Shown here piece after piece: positions 1-6,801 of a DNA stretch of 64,000 bases (its first letter is position 1; each line of letters starts with the position of its first letter). A program made the position numbers and the translations under genes. The stretch comes from CAZRQL01 sp964602415 (GTDB lineage Bacteria; Bacteroidota; Bacteroidia; Cytophagales; Flammeovirgaceae), in NCBI GenBank assembly GCA_964602415.1, contig CAZRQL010000003.1, positions 100,917-164,916 of the forward strand, written 5' to 3'. The notes below the pieces were generated by a model. That model was not told the DNA's origin. It saw nothing but the letters and a program-made list of their open reading frames with translations, and searched no databases.

Positions 1-205
1 CCACCATTCTACCCGCATCATTCAAAATCATTTCGGGGCAAATATTATTTTGGGTATCCACAAGGGATACCCCTACGCCAATTTTGCCAAACAAACATTC
101 CCGATTTTGTACACAAATGGTAATGAAATACAATCCCGCCTGCGAATAATCGTATCCTTTCAGGCGTATGGATTTTCGTTTGTGAATTTTGGGGTTATAT
201 TTCAT
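1..205 (-). CDS. REP-associated tyrosine transposase (RAYT/Y1_Tnp), N-terminal part, runs off left edge
   Basis: Translating the minus strand from the ATG at 205 gives an open frame of 68 residues reaching base 2 without a stop. It starts MKYNPKIHKRKSIRLKGYDY and continues with YFITICVQNRECLFG, the typical opening of Bacteroidota IS200-like/REP-associated tyrosine transposases. These are single-strand HUH nucleases that act on REP palindromes. The catalytic HUH motif would lie beyond the window. The start codon lies inside the last codons of the hsdM remnant (stop at 195-197), in another frame, so the two overlap by about 11 bases. A REP-like repeat sits nearby at 487-563. Family assignment is by motif recognition; whether the gene is intact cannot be seen. 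Confidence 0.8.
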   Translation of the reverse strand, partial: MKYNPKIHKRKSIRLKGYDYSQAGLYFITICVQNRECLFGKIGVGVSLVDTQNNICPEMILNDAGRMV

Positions 206-428
206 ATCCTATTTTCGCAAGGTTTTGTTTGATGGCTTCGTCCAATTCATTCGCTTTCTGCATTTGCTCGCGTAAAGTAGCGGTGAGTTGTTGCATTTTT
301 TCTTCAAATGCTTGCTCGTCTTCTTTTACTTCCTTGAAATCAATATATCGCCCGGGGGTCAGGATATAATTGTTTTTGCGAATGTCTTCTATGGTGGCGG
401 ATTTGCAGAAGCCGGGAATGTCTTGGAA
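195..428 (-). pseudogene. Detached 3' end of a type I restriction methylase gene (hsdM remnant)
   Basis: The frame encodes about 75 residues from QDIPGFCKS to the stop at 195-197. It matches the last 75 residues of the intact HsdM at 2002-3615. At DNA level, 235-426 aligns with 2042-2233 with 8 mismatches in 192 bases, and nearly all mismatches are synonymous (one Glu/Asp change). The match stops abruptly at base 426, next to sequence unrelated to hsdM. The last residues differ (NLAKIGYEI here, SLEKIGFTI in the intact copy). There is no methylase core, so it cannot be functional alone. The synonymous pattern suggests the tail of a diverged second hsdM allele rather than a very recent duplication. 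Confidence 0.85.
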
Positions 429-486
429 AGTGGAAAGTTCGTCTGATTTTTCGTTTTTCACTTTCTTTTTTTTCATTTGCATTTTG

Positions 487-563
487 CGTGAGGGATAGCA
501 GCGGAAAGCCCGCAGCGCAGCGAGGACTTGCAGCGGATAGCCCGACCCGCAGGGGCACGCCCA
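487..563. repeat. REP-like GC-rich repeat unit with two internal direct copies
   Basis: A GC-rich patch in AT-rich surroundings. It contains two 15-base direct copies with one mismatch, GCAGCGGAAAGCCCG at 498-512 and GCAGCGGATAGCCCG at 530-544. Read on the minus strand it would encode GSGYPLQVLAALRAF-like peptide, a string I associate with dispersed intergenic repeats of Bacteroidota genomes. It lies about 280 bases upstream of the RAYT gene start, and RAYTs are known to act on REP elements, so it may be a substrate. Copy number elsewhere in the genome is unknown. Confidence 0.55.
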
Positions 564-590
564 ATAAATCATTATATATTTTCCATTCTT

Positions 591-1052
591 TCATATTACT
601 TTCAATACATTTAATAGAGTTCCGTTCAAATGGTCAAAATCCCCATCAAAGGTCATTAAAGGCACATTTAATATGTATGCAGTGGCAGCTATCCATAAAT
701 CATTTTTTGCCATTGGTTTTGCTGAATCTGGAAGTAAGTTTCTCTTATCGTCTGTTCCTTTTCTATTTGAGTAAGCATCAATTTTGGCATAGGCATTTAT
801 TAATTCCATGTCCTGATTGTGAATGTCAACGTAAGTAACATTTTCTAAAAAATTAATCAATGCTTTGCATTTGGGGTCGCCCCATTTTTGCTGCACTTTT
901 ATGGACTCCAACTCTCCTTTAGTTACTGTAGAAATAATAAAGGAAGGATTGTCACTAAACTGCTCAATTGCCAATATGCATCGCTTCCCATATTCGTTTT
1001 TCCGCAACATATTGAGCACAATGCAGGTATCCAACACTAAAAAATCCATCAT
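591..1052 (-). CDS. PIN-domain protein, probable VapC-like RNase toxin
   Basis: This 153-residue protein has the PIN layout: an N-terminal LDTCIVLNML with the first acidic residue (Asp8), a central glutamate in KGELES (about residue 47), a KNDLWIAATAY helix with Asp near 118, and TFDGDFDHL near the C-terminus. PIN toxins are Mg-dependent RNases that cut tRNA, rRNA or mRNA. The ATG overlaps the stop of the 312-residue gene upstream (ATGA, 1049-1052), the usual translational coupling of toxin-antitoxin pairs. A toxin role is inferred from family and gene order. Confidence 0.85.
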   Translation of the reverse strand: MMDFLVLDTCIVLNMLRKNEYGKRCILAIEQFSDNPSFIISTVTKGELESIKVQQKWGDPKCKALINFLENVTYVDIHNQDMELINAYAKIDAYSNRKGTDDKRNLLPDSAKPMAKNDLWIAATAYILNVPLMTFDGDFDHLNGTLLNVLKVI

Positions 1053-1987
1053 TTAACCGATTTAAGTATTTCTTCAAATTCTTCATCGGTTTCATCACCT
1101 GGCCACATGCCAACCAATGCCTTTAATGCTTCAAATGATTTAGTGCCTTTGCCTTGCTTCGCCTGAAACAACACCTGTTGTTTGGCAGTCATCGCATTAG
1201 GCTTTTTGGAAAAATAACGGTCTCTCGCTCCCGGCTCGCTAAACTCCTGTATTTCCACAAAACTCAATTGACCGTTTGGCTTGTAATGAGCCATTCCTGA
1301 TATGGTTACTTCCTTGCCCATAAAGCTGACAATGTTTTTAATGATGGTTTTGTCGTTGGCAAACACATTCACAAAACCTTGTTCTGTCTGTAAACCAAGT
1401 TTTCCTTTGGAAACCTTCATTTCATCCAATTGACCGTTTACGATTACCTTTTTGGGCTCAGGAATACTGTCTTCCAATTGACCAATTTTTTGAAAATCAT
1501 CTTTTGTCAAGCGAACTTCTGCAATCGTTCCCCGATTAGCCATATAGAAAATTTCATTGTCGCTAATGAAGTTTTTCTTAAAACTCATTAATGATTTCAA
1601 TAGTGGTTTGTCTAAGTCTGCATCTTCGCTTTCATCATTCAGGGCTGTTTGAAAAGAATGTATTACCAACGCCATTGGGGTCAATTGTAAAACTTCTTCT
1701 TTTGGTTTGAACAATTCCAATTGAAGCCCTTTAATGGTTTCTGAGAAATGGGTGCAATCAATGGTTAGAGAAGTGCCATCTTGTACACTTCCCGTAATGC
1801 TTTGTAATCGCATAGCCAACGCCCTTTTTAAGTTTTTATCGGGGGTTATGTCACTAAATCCCCTTAACCTAAACATCAATGCCTTGGTCGCAATGTCTTT
1901 GGTAGATTTTGTCAACAGGTTTAATCGGTCAAATTCCAATAAACCATTGTCTTCATCTTCGCCTATTATTTTAATATCGTAATTCAT
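1049..1987 (-). CDS. Large antitoxin-like partner of the PIN protein (312 residues, unknown family)
   Basis: I do not recognise a named family. Residues about 181-250 (from VIVNGQLDEM to QLSFVEIQEF) show alternating short beta-strand patterns like a small OB-fold. The last 30 residues, around ALVGMWPGDETDEEFEEIL, resemble the acidic tail by which VapB-type antitoxins occupy the PIN active site. The gene precedes the PIN gene and overlaps it by four bases, so an antitoxin role is likely although the protein is three to four times longer than usual VapB proteins. It starts 14 bases after the hsdM stop and could share its transcript. No membrane segment or signal peptide is visible. Confidence 0.65.
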   Translation of the reverse strand: MNYDIKIIGEDEDNGLLEFDRLNLLTKSTKDIATKALMFRLRGFSDITPDKNLKRALAMRLQSITGSVQDGTSLTIDCTHFSETIKGLQLELFKPKEEVLQLTPMALVIHSFQTALNDESEDADLDKPLLKSLMSFKKNFISDNEIFYMANRGTIAEVRLTKDDFQKIGQLEDSIPEPKKVIVNGQLDEMKVSKGKLGLQTEQGFVNVFANDKTIIKNIVSFMGKEVTISGMAHYKPNGQLSFVEIQEFSEPGARDRYFSKKPNAMTAKQQVLFQAKQGKGTKSFEALKALVGMWPGDETDEEFEEILKSVK

Positions 1988-2001
1988 TGTCTTTTTCGGT
2001 T

Positions 2002-3615
2002 TTAAATGGTGAAACCAATTTTTTCCAAAGATACTTTTATCGCTTCATCCAATTCATTCGCTTTCTGCATTTGCTCACGCAGGGTAGCGGTGAGTTGTTG
2101 CATTTTTTCTTCAAATGCTTGGTCGTCTTCTTTTACTTCCTTGAAATCAATGTACCGCCCGGGGGTCAGGATATAATTGTTTTTGCGAATGTCTTCTATG
2201 GTGGCGGATTTGCAGAAGCCGGGAATGTCTTGGTAACCACCCCCTACCCCCTCCAAAGGAGGGGAATTTCTCCAAGCGTGGTAAGTATCGGCGATTTTGG
2301 CGATGTCTTGGTCGGTGAGTTCACGTTGTTTGCGGCTTATCATGGTGCCGAGTTCTCTTGCATCAATAAAAAGTACTTCGTGGGTGCGGTTACGCAACTT
2401 GGAGGCTGAGCCTGTCGAAGTCTTGTTGCGAGCCAAAAACCACAAGCAAGCGGGAATTTGAGTGTTGTAAAACAACTGTGAAGGCAAAGAAACCATACAG
2501 TCCACCAAGTCGGCTTCAATCATCGCTTTTCTGATTTCGCCTTCGGTGGCGGTTTCAGAACTCATACTGCCGTTTGCCAAAACAATTCCTGCCGTTCCGT
2601 AAGGTGCAAGTTTGCTCACAAACAACTGTAACCAAGCATAGTTGGCGTTTCCTGTTGGCGGAACGCCAAATTTCCATTTGTGGGTTTCGGCTTTGTTGAT
2701 GTTGTAATCGCTCACGTTAAAAGGCGGATTGGCAATTACATAATCTACTTTCAATTCAGGGAACTTGTCGTTCATCAAGGTATCGCCCAATTCTATTTTG
2801 GCTTCTATGCCACGGATAGCCAAATTCATTTTTGCCAATTTGTAAGTGGTCGGGTTGCTCTCTTGTCCAAAAATGGAAATTTTGCCTTTTCGGTGTTCGT
2901 GCATTTCAATAAAGCGTTCGCTTTGAACGAACATTCCACCGCTACCGCAACAGCCGTCATACACTCGCTTTTCAGGTTCGGGGGCAAGCATTTCCACCAG
3001 AAGTTTTACGATGCAGGCGGGGGTGTAGAATTGTCCGCCTTTTTTACCTTCGGCATCTGCAAATTGTCCCAAGAAATATTCAAACACAAAGCCCAAAACG
3101 TCTTTTGCACCACCCCGTCCTTCGGCCACCCCTCCAGTGGAGGGGAATTTACCACCCCGTCCTTCGGCCACCCCTCCAGTGGAGGGGAATAAATTTACGG
3201 AGCCTATAAGGTCAATGAGTTCACCAAGTCTTTGCTTGTCGAGTGCAGGTCGGGCATAGTCTTTTGGTAAAACGCCTTTCAAAGAGGGATTGTCCCTTTC
3301 GATGGCATCCATAGCATCGTCAATATCTTTCCCGATGGTCGGCAGTTTGGCTCTGCCTTGCAGCCATTTCCAACGAGCTTGTGTTGGCACATAAAAAACT
3401 CTCTCGGCGGTGTATTCGTCTTTGTCTTCGGGGTCGGCACCTGTTTCGTGTTTGGTGGCTTCTAATTTTTGGTACAATTCATCAAAAGCATCTGAAATAT
3501 ATTTTAGGAATATCAAACCCAAAACAACGTGTTTGTATTCAGCCGCATCCATATTGTTGCGTAGTTTGTCGGCTGCTTGCCAAAGGGTTTTTTCTAATTC
3601 TAAATTTTCGCTCAT
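2002..3615 (-). CDS. hsdM: Type I restriction-modification system, DNA methylase subunit HsdM
   Basis: The 537-residue protein has the HsdM N-terminal helical domain (about 1-130) and an N6-adenine methylase domain with an AdoMet-binding motif DGCCGSGGM (220-228) and catalytic NPPF (296-299). With HsdS it methylates adenines at a bipartite site and protects the host from HsdR. Two stretches are foreign to the family: a tandem 14-residue unit (FPSTGGVAEGRGG, twice, about 143-169) and NSPPLEGVGGGY (about 449-460). Both are encoded by palindromic DNA and keep the frame. hsdS and hsdR are not in the window and may lie to the left. The insertions sit in linkers, so activity may persist. Confidence 0.92.
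   Translation of the reverse strand: MSENLELEKTLWQAADKLRNNMDAAEYKHVVLGLIFLKYISDAFDELYQKLEATKHETGADPEDKDEYTAERVFYVPTQARWKWLQGRAKLPTIGKDIDDAMDAIERDNPSLKGVLPKDYARPALDKQRLGELIDLIGSVNLFPSTGGVAEGRGGKFPSTGGVAEGRGGAKDVLGFVFEYFLGQFADAEGKKGGQFYTPACIVKLLVEMLAPEPEKRVYDGCCGSGGMFVQSERFIEMHEHRKGKISIFGQESNPTTYKLAKMNLAIRGIEAKIELGDTLMNDKFPELKVDYVIANPPFNVSDYNINKAETHKWKFGVPPTGNANYAWLQLFVSKLAPYGTAGIVLANGSMSSETATEGEIRKAMIEADLVDCMVSLPSQLFYNTQIPACLWFLARNKTSTGSASKLRNRTHEVLFIDARELGTMISRKQRELTDQDIAKIADTYHAWRNSPPLEGVGGGYQDIPGFCKSATIEDIRKNNYILTPGRYIDFKEVKEDDQAFEEKMQQLTATLREQMQKANELDEAIKVSLEKIGFTI
2234..2268. repeat. Palindromic element inserted in-frame near the 3' end of hsdM
   Basis: The core is CCCCTCC-AAA-GGAGGGG, a 7-bp stem with a 3-base loop, preceded by the C-rich run ACCACCCCCTA. 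It encodes PPLEGVGGG on the minus strand and directly abuts the point (2233) where similarity to the hsdM remnant at 235-426 ends. Its absence from the remnant suggests that this copy is an insertion. Confidence 0.6.
3110..3191. repeat. Tandem 42-bp palindromic repeat inserted in-frame in hsdM (two copies)
   Basis: Two near-identical units start at 3110 and 3152, a period of 42 bases (14 codons). Each carries CCCCTCCA-G-TGGAGGGG, a perfect 8-bp stem with a single-base loop, flanked by CCACCCCGTCCTTCGG. On the coding strand each adds FPSTGGVAEGRGG to HsdM. The repeat is of the kind I would expect to find dispersed in Bacteroidota intergenic regions; here it is translated. Confidence 0.7.
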
Positions 3616-3639
3616 TTGTTGTCTGTATTAAATTCTGGT

Positions 3640-3741
3640 TATTCCTAAAAAACTGCGCATGCGTCGGTGGGTTCGGCAAATGCGCCGCAAAGGCAAATTT
3701 TATGTGGAGGCTTACAAAACTTTTAGTTTTGGAGAGATTCT
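3640..3741. repeat. Candidate dispersed repeat in the spacer upstream of hsdM
   Basis: The short gap between hsdM and the LysM gene holds a GC-rich patch (GCGCATGCG at about 3656-3664, then CGGCAAATGCGCCGC) unlike the local composition. It resembles non-coding repeats of Bacteroidota, but only one copy is present here, so this is a weak call. The hsdM promoter must also lie in or near this stretch. Confidence 0.3.
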
Positions 3742-6210
3742 TCACTTTTCTCTTCGATTGTTGCCGATGGTATCTACTTTTAGGGTAGATATATCTTTTT
3801 TATCTGAAAAATTGTGATTTTCAAACAATTGCTTTGCTCGTTTTCTGAGCACTTCATCAGTCCCTGAGTTATGGATATGTCTAAGTATTTCTCTGGTTTC
3901 CAACAATCTGATTTGTAGTGGATTGCGAAGTTTATAGGTAGATGCCAAACTTGTAAAAGCCTGTTTGAAAGCGGCGGCGGTGGCTTTTAGCCCGCAGTGC
4001 GCCGCGAAATCCATCAAAGCACAAGCCCCCAGTTGGCAAGACAATAGCTCCATAATGGATTGATTTTTAAATGATTTTTCTCCTATTTCAAGTTCAATAC
4101 TGAGTTGTAAGGCGGGAGCGACCACTTTTTCCAGAGCCAAATAAATTTGCTGCATCGCCAAAGCGGGTATTGAGGCCGCCTCTACAAAGGCATTTAGGGC
4201 GTAAATATCTAAGTCCTCAAAATCAAAGACTTCAAAAATTCCCCTTTTCATGGAAATATCATAAAATCTTGGTGTTGCCGATATGATTTTTTCGCCCTGT
4301 TTTTCAATTTCCACGTCCAGCCCAATATTTTGAAAGCACATTTTAAATTCGACTGGGGCTTGGGTTTTCATTTTTGCAAGCAAAAGAGCAAGTTCCGAGC
4401 CTTTGAACCCCAAAATTCCATACCTCAGTGGTGAAGTGGAGAGGCTGTCCAGCCTTCCGGGCATAGCTGCCTCCAGCATCTCCCAAAGCAAGTTTCCAAA
4501 AATACCAGATTTCAAATAGCCAATTTCTCTGCGGCTTTCATGGCGTAAGTTGTTGCCCCAGCCCCATATTATAGTCCCTGAAGGCAAATGATAGTGGCGC
4601 AACTCTCTGAGCATGAAATCGGTTTGGTCTTGGGGGCGGATGACTCCGCTTTGGGCTTCTTGCAGTTCAAAAGGCCACTTGGTTGCTTTGAGATAACGCC
4701 GCTGAAACTCCCGAATCGCTTCGAGGGTGATAGGGATTTGATGGCTTGTGATGGGTTGATTGCCAATGCTTTTGGCTATCTCCTCGGCTTGCTCTACGCC
4801 TTGAGGCAACAGATTGAGTTCCACCAAACGGGCTTGGATTTTGCTTAAATCTTCCGCGTCTATTTTAGAGTTGGTGACCCCTACGGCACTCTTGAGGTGC
4901 AGACCTATGTGTTTTTGGCCTTCTTTTGCTACTATGAAGGGACGAGATGCCAACATCTCTTGGGCAACGGGAATCCATTCGGCAGGCACAGGCGGCGGCG
5001 GCAATTTGGGGAAAAATAGCCATTGGCTTGTGTTTATAGTGTTGTTTTTCAATCTATTGAGCAATAAAACTTCTTCAGCGTTTGCTCTTTTTTGTTGGCA
5101 AAGCAGAGAAAGAGTCTCACCTTGTTTGACTATATGAAGCTCTGTATCAGTATGATATGATCTGAACTTTGGTGTCAAAAATAGAACATCGCCGTTTTTG
5201 GGTGTGGCTCTAAGTCCATTGATTTTTAATAATTCTTCAAAATCAATCCCGAATCTTGCGGCAAAACTTCGCAAAGGTTCTTTTGAGTGGTACAGGGTTT
5301 TGAGTCGCAAACCACTTTTGCCGACAGGGCGTACCCTAAACTCAAAGCCTGTATAAGGTTCAAAATTAGAGGGTAAGGAGTTGATTTTCAGTAGTTCGTT
5401 TCGTGTCAAGCCAAATTGCGCGGCAACAGAGTGAGCCGTATCATTTCTTTGGCATGTGTAAAAGATCTCACCACTACGGGCAGCGTCATTCAAAATTTGT
5501 CCCTTTACCCAGAGTTTCATGCCCGGAAAGCCACTTGCGTCCGGCTTGAGGAAGTTCAATTCCAACAGCCGCTCTTTGCCAAGGCGGTATTTTTTGGCTG
5601 CCTGCTCTAAAGTCTCAGAACGGGACAAGGTGTGAAAAAGGAGATTGTCGAAGCTAAAGTTTTCAAATACAGCAGGATAAAAATCAGGCGGTACGGCGGT
5701 TTTGTCTTTTTTAAACAGCACTCTGCTGACCCGTAGTTTGCAGCCTCCAAAAATTGCAAAATCCGATGGCAACTCGTTGATGGCAAGGAGTTCTTCTTTC
5801 TCAAGGCCAAATTTTTTGGCAATTGTTGAAAGACTCTCCCCGGCTTGAGCGCAGTAAAATTGTGCAAAAGCTCGTCTGTACGGTCTGGCGTAGGGCAGTT
5901 GTTCTAAATGGGTAAACCGTACTCTTATACGTTGATTTTCAGATAATTCTTTTGTTTTAGGGTTCAGTTGCTTGAGTCCGGCCTCGCTGGTTTTGAACTT
6001 TGAGGCTACGGTTTGCCAATTTTCATATTTTTTCACATAATAAAAACCGTATTCATCGGCATCGTCTGCATCTTGGCGGACGGTTATTTTGCTACCGGGC
6101 GAGAGGTAGTTGTCAGCCAAACCGTTGATTTTGCGCAGTTTTTCGGTTGTCGTTCCATATCGGTTGGCTATGAAATCCAGCGTTTCTCCTTGGCAGACCA
6201 GATGCTCCAT
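3742..6210 (-). CDS. Seven-LysM protein without signal peptide, unknown C-terminal domain
   Basis: The 822-residue protein begins directly with a LysM repeat. LysM-like units are visible at about 3-44, 57-97, 118-161, 192-235, 250-293, 305-346 and 358-401, each with a GET/GES-like turn and a KI/ELL-N-LP segment. Residues about 455-535 resemble a peptidoglycan-binding helical module (AIREFQRRYL, then SGVIRPQ). The remaining 290 residues (GTIIWGWGNNL onward) belong to no family I recognise. There is no signal peptide or membrane helix. LysM binds N-acetylglucosamine polymers, so a cytoplasmic LysM array is odd. It may be a baseplate-like component or non-classically exported effector, or the N-terminus may be incomplete; it has no close operon partner. 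Confidence 0.75.
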   Translation of the reverse strand: MEHLVCQGETLDFIANRYGTTTEKLRKINGLADNYLSPGSKITVRQDADDADEYGFYYVKKYENWQTVASKFKTSEAGLKQLNPKTKELSENQRIRVRFTHLEQLPYARPYRRAFAQFYCAQAGESLSTIAKKFGLEKEELLAINELPSDFAIFGGCKLRVSRVLFKKDKTAVPPDFYPAVFENFSFDNLLFHTLSRSETLEQAAKKYRLGKERLLELNFLKPDASGFPGMKLWVKGQILNDAARSGEIFYTCQRNDTAHSVAAQFGLTRNELLKINSLPSNFEPYTGFEFRVRPVGKSGLRLKTLYHSKEPLRSFAARFGIDFEELLKINGLRATPKNGDVLFLTPKFRSYHTDTELHIVKQGETLSLLCQQKRANAEEVLLLNRLKNNTINTSQWLFFPKLPPPPVPAEWIPVAQEMLASRPFIVAKEGQKHIGLHLKSAVGVTNSKIDAEDLSKIQARLVELNLLPQGVEQAEEIAKSIGNQPITSHQIPITLEAIREFQRRYLKATKWPFELQEAQSGVIRPQDQTDFMLRELRHYHLPSGTIIWGWGNNLRHESRREIGYLKSGIFGNLLWEMLEAAMPGRLDSLSTSPLRYGILGFKGSELALLLAKMKTQAPVEFKMCFQNIGLDVEIEKQGEKIISATPRFYDISMKRGIFEVFDFEDLDIYALNAFVEAASIPALAMQQIYLALEKVVAPALQLSIELEIGEKSFKNQSIMELLSCQLGACALMDFAAHCGLKATAAAFKQAFTSLASTYKLRNPLQIRLLETREILRHIHNSGTDEVLRKRAKQLFENHNFSDKKDISTLKVDTIGNNRREK

Positions 6211-6261
6211 AAGATGAATTTTGGTTTAATATCTCAAAAAAATTAACAAAACCGTTTTTCT

Positions 6262-6738
6262 TCAGCGCAATCTATCGGCAGAGCGCACCAATTTTTCATC
6301 TCTGTGGATAAAACGGTTGGCTAAAGAATTGAACAACAAGGCTATAACAGGCATGAAAAAGCCCAACCCCATCTGACCTTGGGCGGGCACAACAAAAGAT
6401 GTCTCACCTTTGAAAAGCATCAAATACACATTGATAGCCAGCACTATTCCTACTAATATGGTGCTCACAAAGTTGAGTTGGATTTGCCTTAGGCGGTTGG
6501 TGTAGCGGGTAATAGAATAAGCGGATACCAACGCAGCCGCCCAAGCCAATATCCAAAGGTAAACAGTGGTGCTTTGAGATATGATTTGGTCTGATTTTTT
6601 GTAGGTCAATGAGTTAGCTGTAAATACAGCGATTTCTTGAGTTGCAGGGTTTGTTTTTTGCCAGATGGTAAAAAAAGGGAACAGCAAAAGTGCGATGACC
6701 ACGACTCCCATAAAAACAGTTTGGATTCTTTGCCACAT
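6262..6738 (-). CDS. DUF4293 family membrane protein
   Basis: The 158-residue protein starts MWQRIQTVFMGVV, the usual opening of Bacteroidota DUF4293 proteins, and has four predicted membrane helices (about 7-25, 60-75, 88-108 and 122-140). Its function is unknown. It stands alone on the minus strand, diverging from the efflux adaptor gene; the two start codons are 63 bases apart. Confidence 0.85.
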   Translation of the reverse strand: MWQRIQTVFMGVVVIALLLFPFFTIWQKTNPATQEIAVFTANSLTYKKSDQIISQSTTVYLWILAWAAALVSAYSITRYTNRLRQIQLNFVSTILVGIVLAINVYLMLFKGETSFVVPAQGQMGLGFFMPVIALLFNSLANRFIHRDEKLVRSADRLR

Positions 6739-6777
6739 TTTAATACTAATAATTTTAGGTCAAAATTAGAAGGAAAT

Positions 6778-6785
6778 TAACTTTG
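6778..6785 (+). promoter_or_regulatory. Bacteroidota-type -7 promoter box for the efflux adaptor gene
   Basis: TAACTTTG fits the TAnnTTTG consensus exactly and ends 16 bases before the ATG at 6802. No convincing -33 TTTG was found at the usual 19-21 base spacing. Confidence 0.5.
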
Positions 6786-6801
6786 CACATAAAATTTAGA
6801 A

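Noticed and set aside
195..572. A 125-residue frame joining repeat sequence to the hsdM tail as a possible gene
   Set aside because: The N-terminal half is the REP-like repeat and unrelated sequence; only the C-terminal 75 residues match HsdM. It is more likely a remnant than a real protein.
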